From Bacteroidota bacterium (GTDB lineage Bacteria > Bacteroidota > Rhodothermia > Rhodothermales > JANQRZ01): 64,000 bases of DNA. Location: positions 24,867-88,866 of the forward strand of contig JBCDKT010000008.1 of assembly GCA_038746285.1 (NCBI GenBank). Direction: 5' to 3'. Shown in pieces: positions 8,743-17,797 of this stretch. Both the position numbers and the translations under genes were made by a program. Position 1 is the first letter of the stretch. Each line of letters opens with the position of its first letter. The notes beneath the pieces are model-generated. The model was not told the DNA's origin. It ran no database searches and worked only from the letters and a program-made list of their open reading frames with translations.

Positions 8743-11130
8743 ATGCTGAAGAACCTCTTCACCGTCGCCTTCCGCAGCCTCCGCCGCCGCCCTGGCTACG
8801 CCGGGCTGAACGTCGCCGGGCTGGCCGTCGGGCTGGCGTGCTGCCTGCTGATCGCGCTCTACGTCCGCGACGAACTCAGCTACGACCGCTACCACGAGCA
8901 CGCCGACCGGATCGTGCGCATGGGCGTGGACTTCGTCGTCGAGGGCGAGGTGCGGCCGAACGTCTCGACGCAGGGCCTGCTCGCGCCCGCGATGGTGGCC
9001 GACCTGCCGGAGGTCGAGCACGCCGTCCGGCTCTCGGGGACGACGCAGATTTTCCAGATCGAGGGCGAGCTCTTCCAGGAAGAGTCCCTCGTCCTCGCCG
9101 ACTCGGCGCTCTTCGACGTGTTCACGCTGCCGCTCCGCTACGGCGACCCGGCGACGGCGCTCCGCGAGCCGGGCAGCTTCGTCCCCTCAGTGCCGCTGGC
9201 CGAGCGGCTCTTCGGGACGGCCGACGCCGTCGGGCGAACGGTCGAGACGGCGCGGCAGACGCTTACGGTGACGGGCGTGATGGAGGCGATGCCCGAGCAG
9301 TCGCACGACCGCTTCGAGGGCGCGGTTGCGCTCGCCGGGGTGCCGGACCCGGGCTGGTGGTACCAGAACTGGTTCTCGGTCAACTTCCTCACCTACGCCC
9401 TCCTGCGCGACGGCACCGACCTCGACGCCTTCCGCGCCAAGCTGCCCGCCTTCCTGGAGGCCCGGGCGGGCGAGGAGATGGCAGCCATGGGGCAGGGCCT
9501 CGTCCTCCACGCCGAGGCGCTGCCGGACGTGTACCTGCGCTCGGACCGAGGCGACCCGGCGGCGCGCGGGAGCCTCGCCGCGCTCTACATCTTCGGGGCC
9601 GTCGCGCTCTTCGTCCTCCTGATCGCGTGTGTCAACTTCACCAACCTCGCGACGGCGCGGAGCGTAGAGCGCGCCCGCGAGGTCGGGGTGCGGAAGACGC
9701 TCGGCGCGCCGCGCTCGGCGCTGGCCGCACAGTTCCTCGCCGAGGCGGTCCTGCTGAGCGCTCTCGCGCTCGGCGTGGCGCTCGTCTTGGTGCAGGTCGC
9801 GCTGCCGGGCTTCAACGCGCTCGCCGGCAAGACACTTCGCCTGACCGACCTCGGGCCGGGGCTGGCCCTCGCCGCCGCGCTCGCGCTTGGCGTGGGGCTG
9901 CTCGCGGGGGCGTACCCGGCGTTCGTGCTCTCCGGCTTCCGCCCGGCCCGCGTGCTGAAGGGCCGGTTCGCGGGCGGGCGCGAGGGGACCGTGCTGCGGC
10001 AGGGCCTCGTCGTCCTCCAGTTCGGCATCTCGGTCGCGCTCATCGCGGGGACGGCCGTCGTCTTCAGCCAGCTTCGCTACATGCAGGACCGCGACCTCGG
10101 CTTCGACCCGGGGAGCGAGGACGCCGGCGAGCTCCTCATGGCCCGCTTCGGCAGCCTCGACGACGCCGGCATCGAGCGGCTCAAGACGCGCTTCGAGGCG
10201 CACCCGGCGGTGAGCGGCGTGACGTCGGCCATCACCGCGCCCACGGCAGGCAACCCGAGCGCGGGTGGCGAGATCGAGCGGCCCGAGGGCGGGATGCGCG
10301 ACTTCACCGTGGACGCCTACCTCGTGGACCCCGACTTCGTGGAGGTCTACGGGATGGAGATCGTCGCCGGCCGTGCGCCGGGGGCGGAGGCGACGAGCGA
10401 CTCGCTGGCGGGCTACGTCCTCAACGAGACGGCAGTGCGCGAGGCGGGCTACGCCTCGCCGAATGCCGTGCTCGGGCGCGAGGCCCGGTTCTGGGGCTAC
10501 GAGGGCGAGGTCGTCGGCGTCGTGCGCGACTTCCACACGAGCGGGCTTCAGGCTCCGGTCGAGCCGCTCGCCCTCGTCGCCCTCGACGCGTACCACAGCA
10601 TGCTGACCGTCCGCGTCCGCACCGAGGCCCTGCCGCAGACCCTCGCGGAACTGGGCGATCTCTGGGCCGAGACCGTCCCGTCGCGGCCGTTCGACTACGC
10701 GTTCGTAGACGAGGCGTTCGGCGCGCAGTACGAGGCCGAGCGGCGGTTCGGGCGGCTCTTCGGCGTCCTCGCCGGGCTGGCGATCTTCATCGCGTGCCTC
10801 GGGCTGTTCGGCCTCGCGGCCTACGCGACGGCGCAGCGGAAGAAAGAGATCGGCATCCGGAAGGTGCTCGGCGCGAGTGTCGGCAGCGTCGTCGTGCTAC
10901 TCTCGAAAGACGTGGTCAAGCTCGTCGCCGTCGCGTTCGCGGTCGCAGCCCCGGTGGCCTACCTCGCGATGGACCGCTGGCTGGACACCTTCGCCTACCG
11001 CACTGGAATCGGGCCGGGCGTCTTCCTGCTTGCCGGCACCCTCGCGCTCGTGATCGCCCTGGGGACGGTCAGCACGCAGGCGCTCCGGGCGGCCAGCGTG
11101 GATCCGGTCGAGGCGCTGCGTTCCGAGTAG
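8743..11130 (+). CDS. MacB/FtsX-type ABC transporter permease (duplicated, 795 aa)
   Basis: Duplicated permease with the same architecture as its neighbours. An in-frame ATG at 8701 lies inside the promoter element, so ATG 8743 (MLKNLFTVAFRSLRRRPGY) is chosen. FtsX cores carry REVGVRKTLGAP and KKEIGIRKVLGAS, and the protein ends in VDPVEALRSE. Unlike the first three permeases it stands alone, behind a terminator and its own promoter region with paired palindromes. That promoter geometry matches the one at 22 kb, so this gene and the 22-27 kb permeases probably respond to the same signal, perhaps an envelope stress or a peptide. Substrate unknown. Confidence 0.93.
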   Translation: MLKNLFTVAFRSLRRRPGYAGLNVAGLAVGLACCLLIALYVRDELSYDRYHEHADRIVRMGVDFVVEGEVRPNVSTQGLLAPAMVADLPEVEHAVRLSGTTQIFQIEGELFQEESLVLADSALFDVFTLPLRYGDPATALREPGSFVPSVPLAERLFGTADAVGRTVETARQTLTVTGVMEAMPEQSHDRFEGAVALAGVPDPGWWYQNWFSVNFLTYALLRDGTDLDAFRAKLPAFLEARAGEEMAAMGQGLVLHAEALPDVYLRSDRGDPAARGSLAALYIFGAVALFVLLIACVNFTNLATARSVERAREVGVRKTLGAPRSALAAQFLAEAVLLSALALGVALVLVQVALPGFNALAGKTLRLTDLGPGLALAAALALGVGLLAGAYPAFVLSGFRPARVLKGRFAGGREGTVLRQGLVVLQFGISVALIAGTAVVFSQLRYMQDRDLGFDPGSEDAGELLMARFGSLDDAGIERLKTRFEAHPAVSGVTSAITAPTAGNPSAGGEIERPEGGMRDFTVDAYLVDPDFVEVYGMEIVAGRAPGAEATSDSLAGYVLNETAVREAGYASPNAVLGREARFWGYEGEVVGVVRDFHTSGLQAPVEPLALVALDAYHSMLTVRVRTEALPQTLAELGDLWAETVPSRPFDYAFVDEAFGAQYEAERRFGRLFGVLAGLAIFIACLGLFGLAAYATAQRKKEIGIRKVLGASVGSVVVLLSKDVVKLVAVAFAVAAPVAYLAMDRWLDTFAYRTGIGPGVFLLAGTLALVIALGTVSTQALRAASVDPVEALRSE

Positions 11131-11146
11131 CCCCGATGGGTGCGTT

Positions 11147-11207
11147 TGGTCTGACCCTTTCCGGGCAAGCGGCTCTAGGAGACACCCGACCCGGTGCGCA
11201 GATTGGA
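11147..11207 (+). promoter_or_regulatory. MocR-type direct-repeat operator and promoter, copy 1
   Basis: Two direct repeats, TGGTCT at 11147 and CGGCTC at 11170, are 23 bp apart; the second runs into CTAGGAG, then 18 bp, then AGATTGGA (11200-11207). The region upstream of the acetyltransferase gene (14571-14631) has the same words at identical spacing. Direct repeats about two helical turns apart are typical of MocR regulators, and a MocR gene lies between the two copies. Binding is inferred. Confidence 0.6.
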
Positions 11208-11240
11208 AGGGCTACCTTCCTCCCGGCTCACGCTCCACCC

Positions 11241-13058
11241 ATGCCCCCACTCCATCGCCCGATGCTGCACGTCGCACGCTGGCTCCTCATCTTCCTCGGC
11301 CTCGGCCTGCTGCACCTCGCCCATGCCCAGTCCGTCAGGGTCGAGATTGACATGGCAGACGAAGCTGTTACGCCCGATGCCGTCGTGGGCGTCCGGGGCG
11401 ACACGGCCCCGCTCTCGTGGGCCCACGCGCTGCCCCTCACCGACGACGATGCTGACGGGGTCTACACCGCAGCCATCGACTTTCCCGGCGGCACCGAGTC
11501 GGTCAGCTACAAGGTAGTGATCGAAGCGCCCGACGCCGAGGTCCGGTGGGAGCGCGGAAGCAACCGGCTGCTGCTGCCTGGCCGGATGACGGCGGACCGA
11601 CGCGCCTTCGACGACCCGCAGGCCGGCCTGCCCGTCCCGATGCTGTCTCGGGGTGAACTCCGCGACGACCTCGCCGTCCTCCGCGAGGGCCTGTACGCGC
11701 TGCATCCCGGCCTGACGCTCCACAACACCGCAGGCGACCTCGCCCGCACCTTCGACCGGCTGGACGAGACCGCCGACGCACTCGGCACGCAGTACGGCGA
11801 TGCGATCCCGATGCCTGCCGTCTACCTCGCCGTAGCGCGCGCGGTGGCGGCCCTGCGCGACGGGCATACGCAGGTCAGCATGTACAACCAGCAGCCGCTC
11901 ACCGAAGCCGCGCTCTACCACCGCCCCGACCGCGTGCCGTTCACGTTCCGGCTCGTCGGCGACCGGATGATCGTGACGGGCGATGCCACCCCGGGCCGCG
12001 TGCTCCCGCCGGGGACCGAGGTTCTGACGTTAGACGGACGCTCTGTGCCCGAGGTCATCGGCGCGCTGCTGCCGTTCGCCTCGGGCGATGGCCTTCGGAA
12101 CGACGACCGCCGCTTCCGCCTCCACCTGCGGGACCTGCTCGCCCCGGCCGAGCGCTTCGACGTGATCTACAGCCTCGTCTTCGAACCCGAGGGCGACCTG
12201 TCGCTCACGGTGCGGCGGCCCGACGGAAGCGCGCGGGATCTCGCCGTTCCTCGCACGACGCAGGGCGCACGACGCGAGGTGCTGTGGACCCGCGACGCGT
12301 CGCTACCCCGATCGCGCGGCGACATGCTGCGGTTCAAGATGCGGGACGACGGCACCGCCTACCTCAAGGTCGGCAGCTTCGCCACGTTCTCGATGGAGCG
12401 TGATTACGGCGCGTGGCTGACCGATGCCTTTCGGCAGATGAACGCCGACGGAGCCGAGCGCCTGGTAGTCGACCTGCGCGGTACCGCCGGGGGGATGGAC
12501 GCGGCGGCGGCCCTCTTGCTTCGGCACCTCCTCACCGAGCCCGCGACGGTTACCCTGTGGAACAACTCGACGGCCTACCGCCGGGTACCCGACGCCGTGC
12601 GCCCGCACGTCCGCTCGTGGTCGGAAGGTTTCTACGACCTCTCGGAGCAGGTCACGCCCGTCGGCGACGGTACGTTTCGGCTGCCGAGCCGTCCGCCCGT
12701 CACCCTGTCGCCCGCTGCCGCCACCTTTCGTGGCCCGACGGCCGTGCTGATCGACGCGGCCGCGTCGTCGGCCACGTTCTACCTCGCCAAGCAAATCAAA
12801 GAGGCCGGCGCGGCGCTCCTCGTGGGTCAGGAGACGGGCGGGAGCCTGAAAGGCCTCAACGCCGGGCAGATGGCGTTCCTGACACTACCCCATTCGGGAG
12901 TCTCGGTGGACATACCGCTCTTCGCCTCGCGGCCGCCCACACCTGGACCGGACCGAGGCATCATTCCCGACGTCGTAGTGGTGCCAGACGCCGAGGCGGT
13001 CATCGCCGGTCGGGACCCCGACCTCGAAGCGGCCTTGGCCTGGCTTCGTGCGAACTGA
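11241..13058 (+). CDS. Secreted S41-family (tail-specific type) peptidase
   Basis: Predicted exported serine protease of family S41 (605 aa). The ATG at 11241 gives a signal peptide ending near LAHAQ; ATG 11262 is an alternative start. After it comes a beta-sandwich of about 80 residues resembling a starch-binding/CBM-like module, then a helical region and the S41 core in the C-terminal third. The core shows DAAASSAT with the candidate nucleophile at S509/S510, followed by VGQETGGS, both typical of the family. The gene is preceded by the MocR-type operator, and the MocR gene starts 6 bp after its stop, so the protease and the regulator are probably cotranscribed and autoregulated. Its substrate is not evident. 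Confidence 0.85.
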   Translation: MPPLHRPMLHVARWLLIFLGLGLLHLAHAQSVRVEIDMADEAVTPDAVVGVRGDTAPLSWAHALPLTDDDADGVYTAAIDFPGGTESVSYKVVIEAPDAEVRWERGSNRLLLPGRMTADRRAFDDPQAGLPVPMLSRGELRDDLAVLREGLYALHPGLTLHNTAGDLARTFDRLDETADALGTQYGDAIPMPAVYLAVARAVAALRDGHTQVSMYNQQPLTEAALYHRPDRVPFTFRLVGDRMIVTGDATPGRVLPPGTEVLTLDGRSVPEVIGALLPFASGDGLRNDDRRFRLHLRDLLAPAERFDVIYSLVFEPEGDLSLTVRRPDGSARDLAVPRTTQGARREVLWTRDASLPRSRGDMLRFKMRDDGTAYLKVGSFATFSMERDYGAWLTDAFRQMNADGAERLVVDLRGTAGGMDAAAALLLRHLLTEPATVTLWNNSTAYRRVPDAVRPHVRSWSEGFYDLSEQVTPVGDGTFRLPSRPPVTLSPAAATFRGPTAVLIDAAASSATFYLAKQIKEAGAALLVGQETGGSLKGLNAGQMAFLTLPHSGVSVDIPLFASRPPTPGPDRGIIPDVVVVPDAEAVIAGRDPDLEAALAWLRAN

Positions 13059-13063
13059 CGCCT

Positions 13064-14563
13064 ATGGCTGGCCGGACCGACGCTCCTATCATCGACCTCG
13101 TCACGGCGGGCTTTGCGCCATCGGCACCTCCGGACGCACCGATCTATCACCGGCTGCGCGACCACCTGCGCGACTTGATCCGCCGCGAGCACCTCCACCC
13201 AGGGGCTCGCCTTCCGTCCTCTCGCGTGCTCGCGCAGGACCTCGGAGTGTCTCGAACGACGGTCGAGCTGGCCTACGACGAACTCGTGGACGAGGGCTTC
13301 GTCGAGCGGCGGCGGGGGTCGGGCACCTACGTCGTCGAGCTGATCCCCGCACGCCCGCGACCTCTCGCCGAGGTCTCTCGCTCGAGCGGCAGCGCGGCCA
13401 CCGGGCCACCCGCACTCTCGGCCGCAGGACAGCGTCTCGCTTCGGTCCACCGGTTCCGGGATGACCCGGCCGCACCGGCAGGCTTCGCCCCGTGCCTGCC
13501 GGGCGAAGACGCTTTCCCTATCGCTGCGTGGAACCAGCTGGTCGTCGACACGCTCCACGAGCGGGGGCGCCGTCTCCAGCGCTCGACGCCGCTCCTGGGG
13601 GACTACGCGCTGCGCACCGCGCTGGCCGACCACCTCGCCCGCACGCGGCGCGTCCAGTGCGACGCCGGCCGCGTCCTCATCCTGTCGAGCACGCAGCAGG
13701 CGCTCGGCCTCTTGGCCCGTCTGCTCCTCGACGCCGGCGACGCGATGTGGCTGGAGGAACCGGGGTACCTCGGGGCACGCGCCGTGTTCGAGGCCTCCGG
13801 TGCTCGCGTCGTCCCGGTTCCGGTGGACGCGGACGGGCTGGCCGTCGAAGCCGGGATCGAGGCGGCCCCCGAGGCGCGGCTGGCGTACGTCACCCCGTCG
13901 CACCAGTATCCGACCGGCGTGACGCTCTCGGCGGCGCGGCGCGTGGCGCTGCTCGGCTGGGCACGCACCGCCGGGCGCTGGGTCATCGAGGACGACTACG
14001 ACAGCGAGTTCCGGCACGTCGGCGGGCCCCTGGCTCCGCTCCAGAGCTCCGACCGTGAGGGCCGGGTGGTCTACGTCGGCACGTTCAACAAGGTGCTCTT
14101 CCCCGGTCTCCGGCTGGCCTACGCCGTGCTGCCGGACGCGCTCGTGGGGCCGGCCGAGCGGGCCGTCGAGACGTTCGGCGGTCAGCCGTCGTCCATCGTG
14201 CAAGCGGCGGCGGCGACCTTCGTGGCCCAGGGGCACTTTGCAGCCCACCTCCGCCGCACGCGCGACCTCTACCGGACGCGGCGCAACGCCCTCCTCGACG
14301 CCGCCGGCGAAGGCCTCGGTGAGGTCCTCGAGATGGGTCCGTCGGACACGGGCCTGCACGTCTGCGCCCGGCTCGAACGGGGCGTGTCAGACCTCGATAT
14401 CTCGGCCCGAGCGGCGGCGGCCGGGCTGCACGTCCCGCCGCTCTCGCCCTGCTACCTCGGCGCCGCGGCAGAGCCGGGTCTCATCCTGGGCTATGCCGGG
14501 GTGGACGAGCGCACGCTGCGCCGGGGCGTCACGCAACTCACCGACCTGCTGCGCGAGGCATAA
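13064..14563 (+). CDS. MocR-family (GntR/aminotransferase) transcriptional regulator
   Basis: Regulator with an N-terminal winged-helix GntR domain (about residues 20-90, with LPSSRVLAQDLGVSRTTV) joined by a linker to a fold-type I aminotransferase domain (about 130-490). The PLP-binding lysine is K343 in GTFNKVLFPG, and DDYDSEFR is also typical. Such proteins sense pyridoxal phosphate or amino compounds and bind direct-repeat DNA; examples control PLP synthesis, GABA use and taurine use. The start at ATG 13064 lies 5 bp after the protease stop. Two matching direct-repeat operators flank the gene, upstream of the protease and of the acetyltransferase, which suggests local control of both plus autoregulation. 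The effector is unknown. Confidence 0.93.
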   Translation: MAGRTDAPIIDLVTAGFAPSAPPDAPIYHRLRDHLRDLIRREHLHPGARLPSSRVLAQDLGVSRTTVELAYDELVDEGFVERRRGSGTYVVELIPARPRPLAEVSRSSGSAATGPPALSAAGQRLASVHRFRDDPAAPAGFAPCLPGEDAFPIAAWNQLVVDTLHERGRRLQRSTPLLGDYALRTALADHLARTRRVQCDAGRVLILSSTQQALGLLARLLLDAGDAMWLEEPGYLGARAVFEASGARVVPVPVDADGLAVEAGIEAAPEARLAYVTPSHQYPTGVTLSAARRVALLGWARTAGRWVIEDDYDSEFRHVGGPLAPLQSSDREGRVVYVGTFNKVLFPGLRLAYAVLPDALVGPAERAVETFGGQPSSIVQAAAATFVAQGHFAAHLRRTRDLYRTRRNALLDAAGEGLGEVLEMGPSDTGLHVCARLERGVSDLDISARAAAAGLHVPPLSPCYLGAAAEPGLILGYAGVDERTLRRGVTQLTDLLREA

Positions 14564-14570
14564 CCCCAAG

Positions 14571-14631
14571 TGGTCCGCCTTTTCGGGACCGATTGGCCCT
14601 AGGAGGCCGGGCGTCCGCTGGCGAGATTGGA
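14571..14631 (+). promoter_or_regulatory. MocR-type direct-repeat operator and promoter, copy 2
   Basis: TGGTCC at 14571 and TGGCCC at 14594 (23 bp apart), the second running into CTAGGAG, then 18 bp, then AGATTGGA at 14624-14631. Spacings are identical to copy 1 at 11147-11207. GGTCC and GGACC also form an inner inverted repeat. It lies just after the MocR stop and 22 bp before the acetyltransferase ATG. Confidence 0.6.
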
Positions 14632-14652
14632 GGCATCTCCAACCGTACCGCG

Positions 14653-15153
14653 ATGCCTCTGACCCCCGTCATCCGCCCCGTCCGACCGAGCGACCTGGAC
14701 GCGTTGGTGGTGCTGTGCGCTGCGCACGCGGCCTACGAAGGCGCGCCCTACCGCGGCCGGGGCAAGGCCGAGGCCCTGAAGGACCTGCTCTTCGGCGCGT
14801 CACCCAGCCTCTTGGGCCTGGTCGTCGAGCGGGATGAGGCGCTCGTCGGCTTCGCGACGTGGTCCGTCCAGCTTTCGACGTGGGACGCCGCGCCGTATGC
14901 CCACCTCGACTGCCTCTACCTGGACCCCGCCGCCCGCGGGCGGGGCCTGGGGCGCGACCTCGTGGCGACCGTGGCCCGAGACGCACGCCGTGCCGGGTGC
15001 ACGCAGGTGCAGTGGCAGACCCCGGCCTCGAACCACCGGGCGATCCGCTTCTACGAACGCCTCGGCGCGACCGCCAAGCCGAAGGTCCGCTTCTACCTCG
15101 ACGAGGCAGCGCTACGTCGTCTGACCTCAGACCCCTCGGCGTCCTATGCTTGA
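14653..15153 (+). CDS. GNAT family N-acetyltransferase
   Basis: GNAT acetyltransferase (166 aa from ATG 14653). The acetyl-CoA binding motif A is visible as LYLDPAARGRGLGRDLV (about residues 92-108), followed by motif B around NHRAIRFYERLGA. The acceptor cannot be deduced; small-molecule or amine acetylation is likely. An acetyltransferase is a frequent neighbour and target of MocR regulators, and this one has the shared MocR-type operator. Its 3' end overlaps the DUF1272 gene by 8 bp, and the DinB gene follows closely, so the three are probably one transcript. Confidence 0.9.
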   Translation: MPLTPVIRPVRPSDLDALVVLCAAHAAYEGAPYRGRGKAEALKDLLFGASPSLLGLVVERDEALVGFATWSVQLSTWDAAPYAHLDCLYLDPAARGRGLGRDLVATVARDARRAGCTQVQWQTPASNHRAIRFYERLGATAKPKVRFYLDEAALRRLTSDPSASYA

Positions 15154-15358
15154 CCTGCGCCCGGCCTGCGAGCGGTGCGGCACCGCGCTCCCGCCGGACT
15201 CCACCGACGCGTTCATCTGCTCGTTCGAGTGCACCTTCTGCCGCGCCTGCGTCGAGGGCAAGCTGGCGGGTATCTGCCCGAACTGCGGGGGCTCCTTCGC
15301 GCGCCGACCCATCCGGCCGGCAAACCTGCTCGAAAAATACCCGCCTGTTTCTCCCTGA
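15146..15358 (+). CDS. DUF1272 zinc-ribbon protein
   Basis: Small cysteine-rich protein (70 aa) matching DUF1272. It has a CERCG motif near the N-terminus and further cysteine pairs in CSFECTFCRAC and CPNCGG, which would hold one or two zinc ions. The gene overlaps the acetyltransferase by 8 bp, implying translational coupling. The function of DUF1272 is not established. The length and cysteine pattern are typical, so it is a real gene despite its size. Confidence 0.9.
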   Translation: MLDLRPACERCGTALPPDSTDAFICSFECTFCRACVEGKLAGICPNCGGSFARRPIRPANLLEKYPPVSP

Positions 15359-15362
15359 CGCT

Positions 15363-15902
15363 ATGTCTGACCTGACCCTCCCCGGCGACAGCCCACCCGA
15401 GGTCGTCGACCGCTACCGCGCGGCCCTCACCAAGGCCCTCGGCGACGCCGATCCGTACGCTGTCCTGCGCGCCATGCCGGCGTGGTGCGCCGACGTGCTG
15501 AGCGAGACCGCGCTCGACCGGCTCCGCATGCCCGAGGCCGAAGGCAAGTGGTCCGTCGCTGACGTGGTCCACCACCTCGCCGACTCGGACCTGGTGTGGA
15601 GCAACCGCCTGCGCCGCGTGCTGGCCGAGGACCGGCCCCGGATCCCCGGCTACGACCAGGACCGCTGGGCGGACCGGCTCGGCTATGCCTCGCAGCCGCC
15701 GGACCTGTCGGTCGGGTTGTTCCAGGCGGTGCGCGCCGCCAACCTCCGCCTCCTCGACGCGGCCTCGGAGCACGACCTCCAGCGCGTGGGCCTGCACGGC
15801 GAGCGGGGCGAAGAGTCCATCGCTGACATGGTGCGGCTCTACGCCGGGCACGACCTCGTGCACCGGGCGCAGATCGAGCGCATCCTCACCGGTACGCCCT
15901 AG
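15363..15902 (+). CDS. DinB-family (DfrA/YfiT-like four-helix) protein
   Basis: Protein of the DinB/YfiT four-helix bundle superfamily (179 aa from ATG 15363). Metal-binding histidines are expected at HHLADSDLVWSNRLR (about residue 65) and GHDLVHRAQIE near the C-terminus, which gives the usual H...HxxxH triad. Relatives are thiol transferases (bacillithiol or mycothiol dependent) or damage-inducible proteins; the substrate is unknown. It follows the DUF1272 gene by 4 bp, so it belongs to the acetyltransferase transcript and possibly to the MocR regulon. Confidence 0.88.
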   Translation: MSDLTLPGDSPPEVVDRYRAALTKALGDADPYAVLRAMPAWCADVLSETALDRLRMPEAEGKWSVADVVHHLADSDLVWSNRLRRVLAEDRPRIPGYDQDRWADRLGYASQPPDLSVGLFQAVRAANLRLLDAASEHDLQRVGLHGERGEESIADMVRLYAGHDLVHRAQIERILTGTP

Positions 15903-16000
15903 AACACATCCACCGCCTCCTGCAAATTAGGGGCTTACCGTAACTCGCCCCATCACGCGGCGTAGCCTGCACCGTCTTGCTCCTCGCAACCGGTTGGCTT

Positions 16001-16816
16001 ATGCCCAAGTTTTTGCCCCAGGACGCCCGGCTGCGGGCGCACATCGACTACTACTGGATCGTCGACGAGAGCGAGAGATTCGCCCATCTCTGCGACCCGG
16101 TCCACGAGTTTCCCTCGCTCGCGCCCGAGCTCGTGCTCGGCATCCGAGGCGTACTGCGGTACCGGTACCGAGGACGCATGCGGGCGACAGGCGAGAGCAT
16201 CCTGTTTGGTTACATCGAGGACGGGCTGACGGTCTACCCGGCGGAGCTGGAGCAGATGGTCGTGGTGAAGTTCAAGCCGCGCGGGCTGTCCTCGGTCGTC
16301 CCGTTCCTTCCGGTCTGCGCGTCTGAGCTTATGCGGGAGGCCGTCGTCCCCGCGCGCGACGTGTTTGGCGACGCGCTCGGCGAGATCGAGCGACACCTGG
16401 CGACCCTCCGGGCCCCACGTATCGCAGACGAACTCGACGGCTGGCTCCTGGGACGGCTCGGCGAGCACCGCACCGGAGTCGTCCGTGACGTGTTCGTGGC
16501 TGTCACCCCGACGACCTCGGTCCGCGACCTCGCCGCGCTCACGCAGTCGTCGTACAGCACGCTAGCCCGCCACTTCAAGGCCGACACCGGCCTGACGCCG
16601 AAGCAGTTCCTCCTCCGCCACCGCTTCAAGCACGTCCTCGCCGACCTCTTCCGGACCGGCAGCACCGACTGGTTCGACTACGTGGCGCGCTACGGCTACC
16701 ACGACCAGTCCCACTTCATCCGGGAGATCAAGCGCTACACCGGCTACACGCCGAGCCGGCTGCTGGCGCTCCCCTACCTGACGCACTACCGCCCCGAGCA
16801 GTCCGGTGACGGATAG
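16001..16816 (+). CDS. AraC-family transcriptional regulator
   Basis: AraC-type regulator (271 aa). ATG 16001 (MPKFLPQDARLRAHIDYYW) is preferred over TTG 15977. The N-terminal half is the sensor domain found in DUF6597-like AraC proteins; the C-terminal 100 residues form the double helix-turn-helix with SSYSTLARHFKADTGLTPK and the family signature ending GYHDQSHFIREIKRYTGYTP. It lies 72 bp upstream of an ABC exporter pair and could control it. A 15-bp tandem direct repeat overlaps its stop codon in the spacer towards that operon. The ligand is unknown. Confidence 0.9.
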   Translation: MPKFLPQDARLRAHIDYYWIVDESERFAHLCDPVHEFPSLAPELVLGIRGVLRYRYRGRMRATGESILFGYIEDGLTVYPAELEQMVVVKFKPRGLSSVVPFLPVCASELMREAVVPARDVFGDALGEIERHLATLRAPRIADELDGWLLGRLGEHRTGVVRDVFVAVTPTTSVRDLAALTQSSYSTLARHFKADTGLTPKQFLLRHRFKHVLADLFRTGSTDWFDYVARYGYHDQSHFIREIKRYTGYTPSRLLALPYLTHYRPEQSGDG

Positions 16817-16829
16817 TCCGGTGACGAAT
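16800..16829. repeat. 15-bp tandem direct repeat at the AraC stop codon
   Basis: AGTCCGGTGACGGAT (16800-16814) is followed directly by AGTCCGGTGACGAAT (16815-16829), 14 of 15 identical. The first copy encodes the C-terminus and the second lies past the stop, 60 bp before the ABC ATPase ATG. It may be a local duplication or a direct-repeat operator. Confidence 0.6.
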
Positions 16830-16888
16830 TTCTACAATAACCCGACCGCCTCACTACGCATCTTACCGGCTCGCTGACCGACCTCCGC

Positions 16889-17797
16889 ATGCTCGCCATC
16901 CGTGACCTCGTCAAAGTCTACCCCGGGCCCGTCGCCGCGCTCCAGGGCGTGAGCCTGGAGATCCCGACCGGCATGTTCGGCCTGCTCGGCCCCAACGGGG
17001 CGGGCAAGACGACGCTGATGAAAACGCTCGCGGGCCTGCTCGAACCGACCTCGGGCACGGTCCACTTCGACGGCGACGACATCACGGCCCACCCTGACCG
17101 GCTGTGGGCGCGCCTCGGCTACCTGCCGCAGTATTTCGGTTTCTACCCGAACCTGACGGGCGAGGCGATGCTGCTCCACATGCTCCGGCTCAAGGGCGTG
17201 GACGCACCGGGCGGGCAGAAGAAGCTGGTGGCCGACCTGCTGGAGCGCGTCAACCTGACGTTCGCCGCCAAGCGCAAGGTGAAGGGCTACTCGGGCGGGA
17301 TGCGCCAGCGCCTCGGCATCGCCCAGGCCATTGCGGGCGACCCGGCCCTGCTCATCGTCGACGAGCCGACCGCGGGCCTCGACCCGGAGGAGCGCATCCG
17401 GTTCTACCGCCTGCTCGGCGAGCTAGCCGAGGACCGGACCGTCCTGCTCTCGACCCACATCGTGGACGACGTGGCGGTGCTCTGCCCGCGCTTCGCCGTG
17501 CTCCGCAAGGGACGCGTCCTCACCGAGACGACCCCGAGCGAGGCCCGCGCCGCCATCGACGGCCAGGTCTACGAGGGCGAAGCCTCGCACCGCGAACTCG
17601 ACGCCCTCGCCGGCGTCGGGCAGGTGACGCAGGCCTACCTCGTCGAGGGCCGCAACCTCGTCCGGCTCCACGTCCCCGCCGGCCCGCCGCCCGCCGGATT
17701 CGCCCCGACGCGCCCGACGCTGGCCGACGCCTACCTCGTGCTGATGCACGCGGCCGAGGCGAAGGAGACGGAGCCTGCTAAGCCGGAGGCCGCGTGA
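16889..17797 (+). CDS. ABC transporter ATP-binding protein (CcmA/ABC-2 type)
   Basis: Cytoplasmic ATPase of an ABC-2 exporter (302 aa). Walker A is GPNGAGKTT at residues 34-42, the signature is YSGGMRQRLG, Walker B is LLIVDEPTAGLD, and the switch histidine lies in LLSTHIVDD. The C-terminal 70 residues form the accessory domain seen in gliding/Nod-type ATPases. The stop overlaps the start of the next gene by 4 bp (GTGA), so it is translationally coupled to the permease/M1 fusion and is its obvious partner. The cargo is unknown. Confidence 0.95.
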   Translation: MLAIRDLVKVYPGPVAALQGVSLEIPTGMFGLLGPNGAGKTTLMKTLAGLLEPTSGTVHFDGDDITAHPDRLWARLGYLPQYFGFYPNLTGEAMLLHMLRLKGVDAPGGQKKLVADLLERVNLTFAAKRKVKGYSGGMRQRLGIAQAIAGDPALLIVDEPTAGLDPEERIRFYRLLGELAEDRTVLLSTHIVDDVAVLCPRFAVLRKGRVLTETTPSEARAAIDGQVYEGEASHRELDALAGVGQVTQAYLVEGRNLVRLHVPAGPPPAGFAPTRPTLADAYLVLMHAAEAKETEPAKPEAA

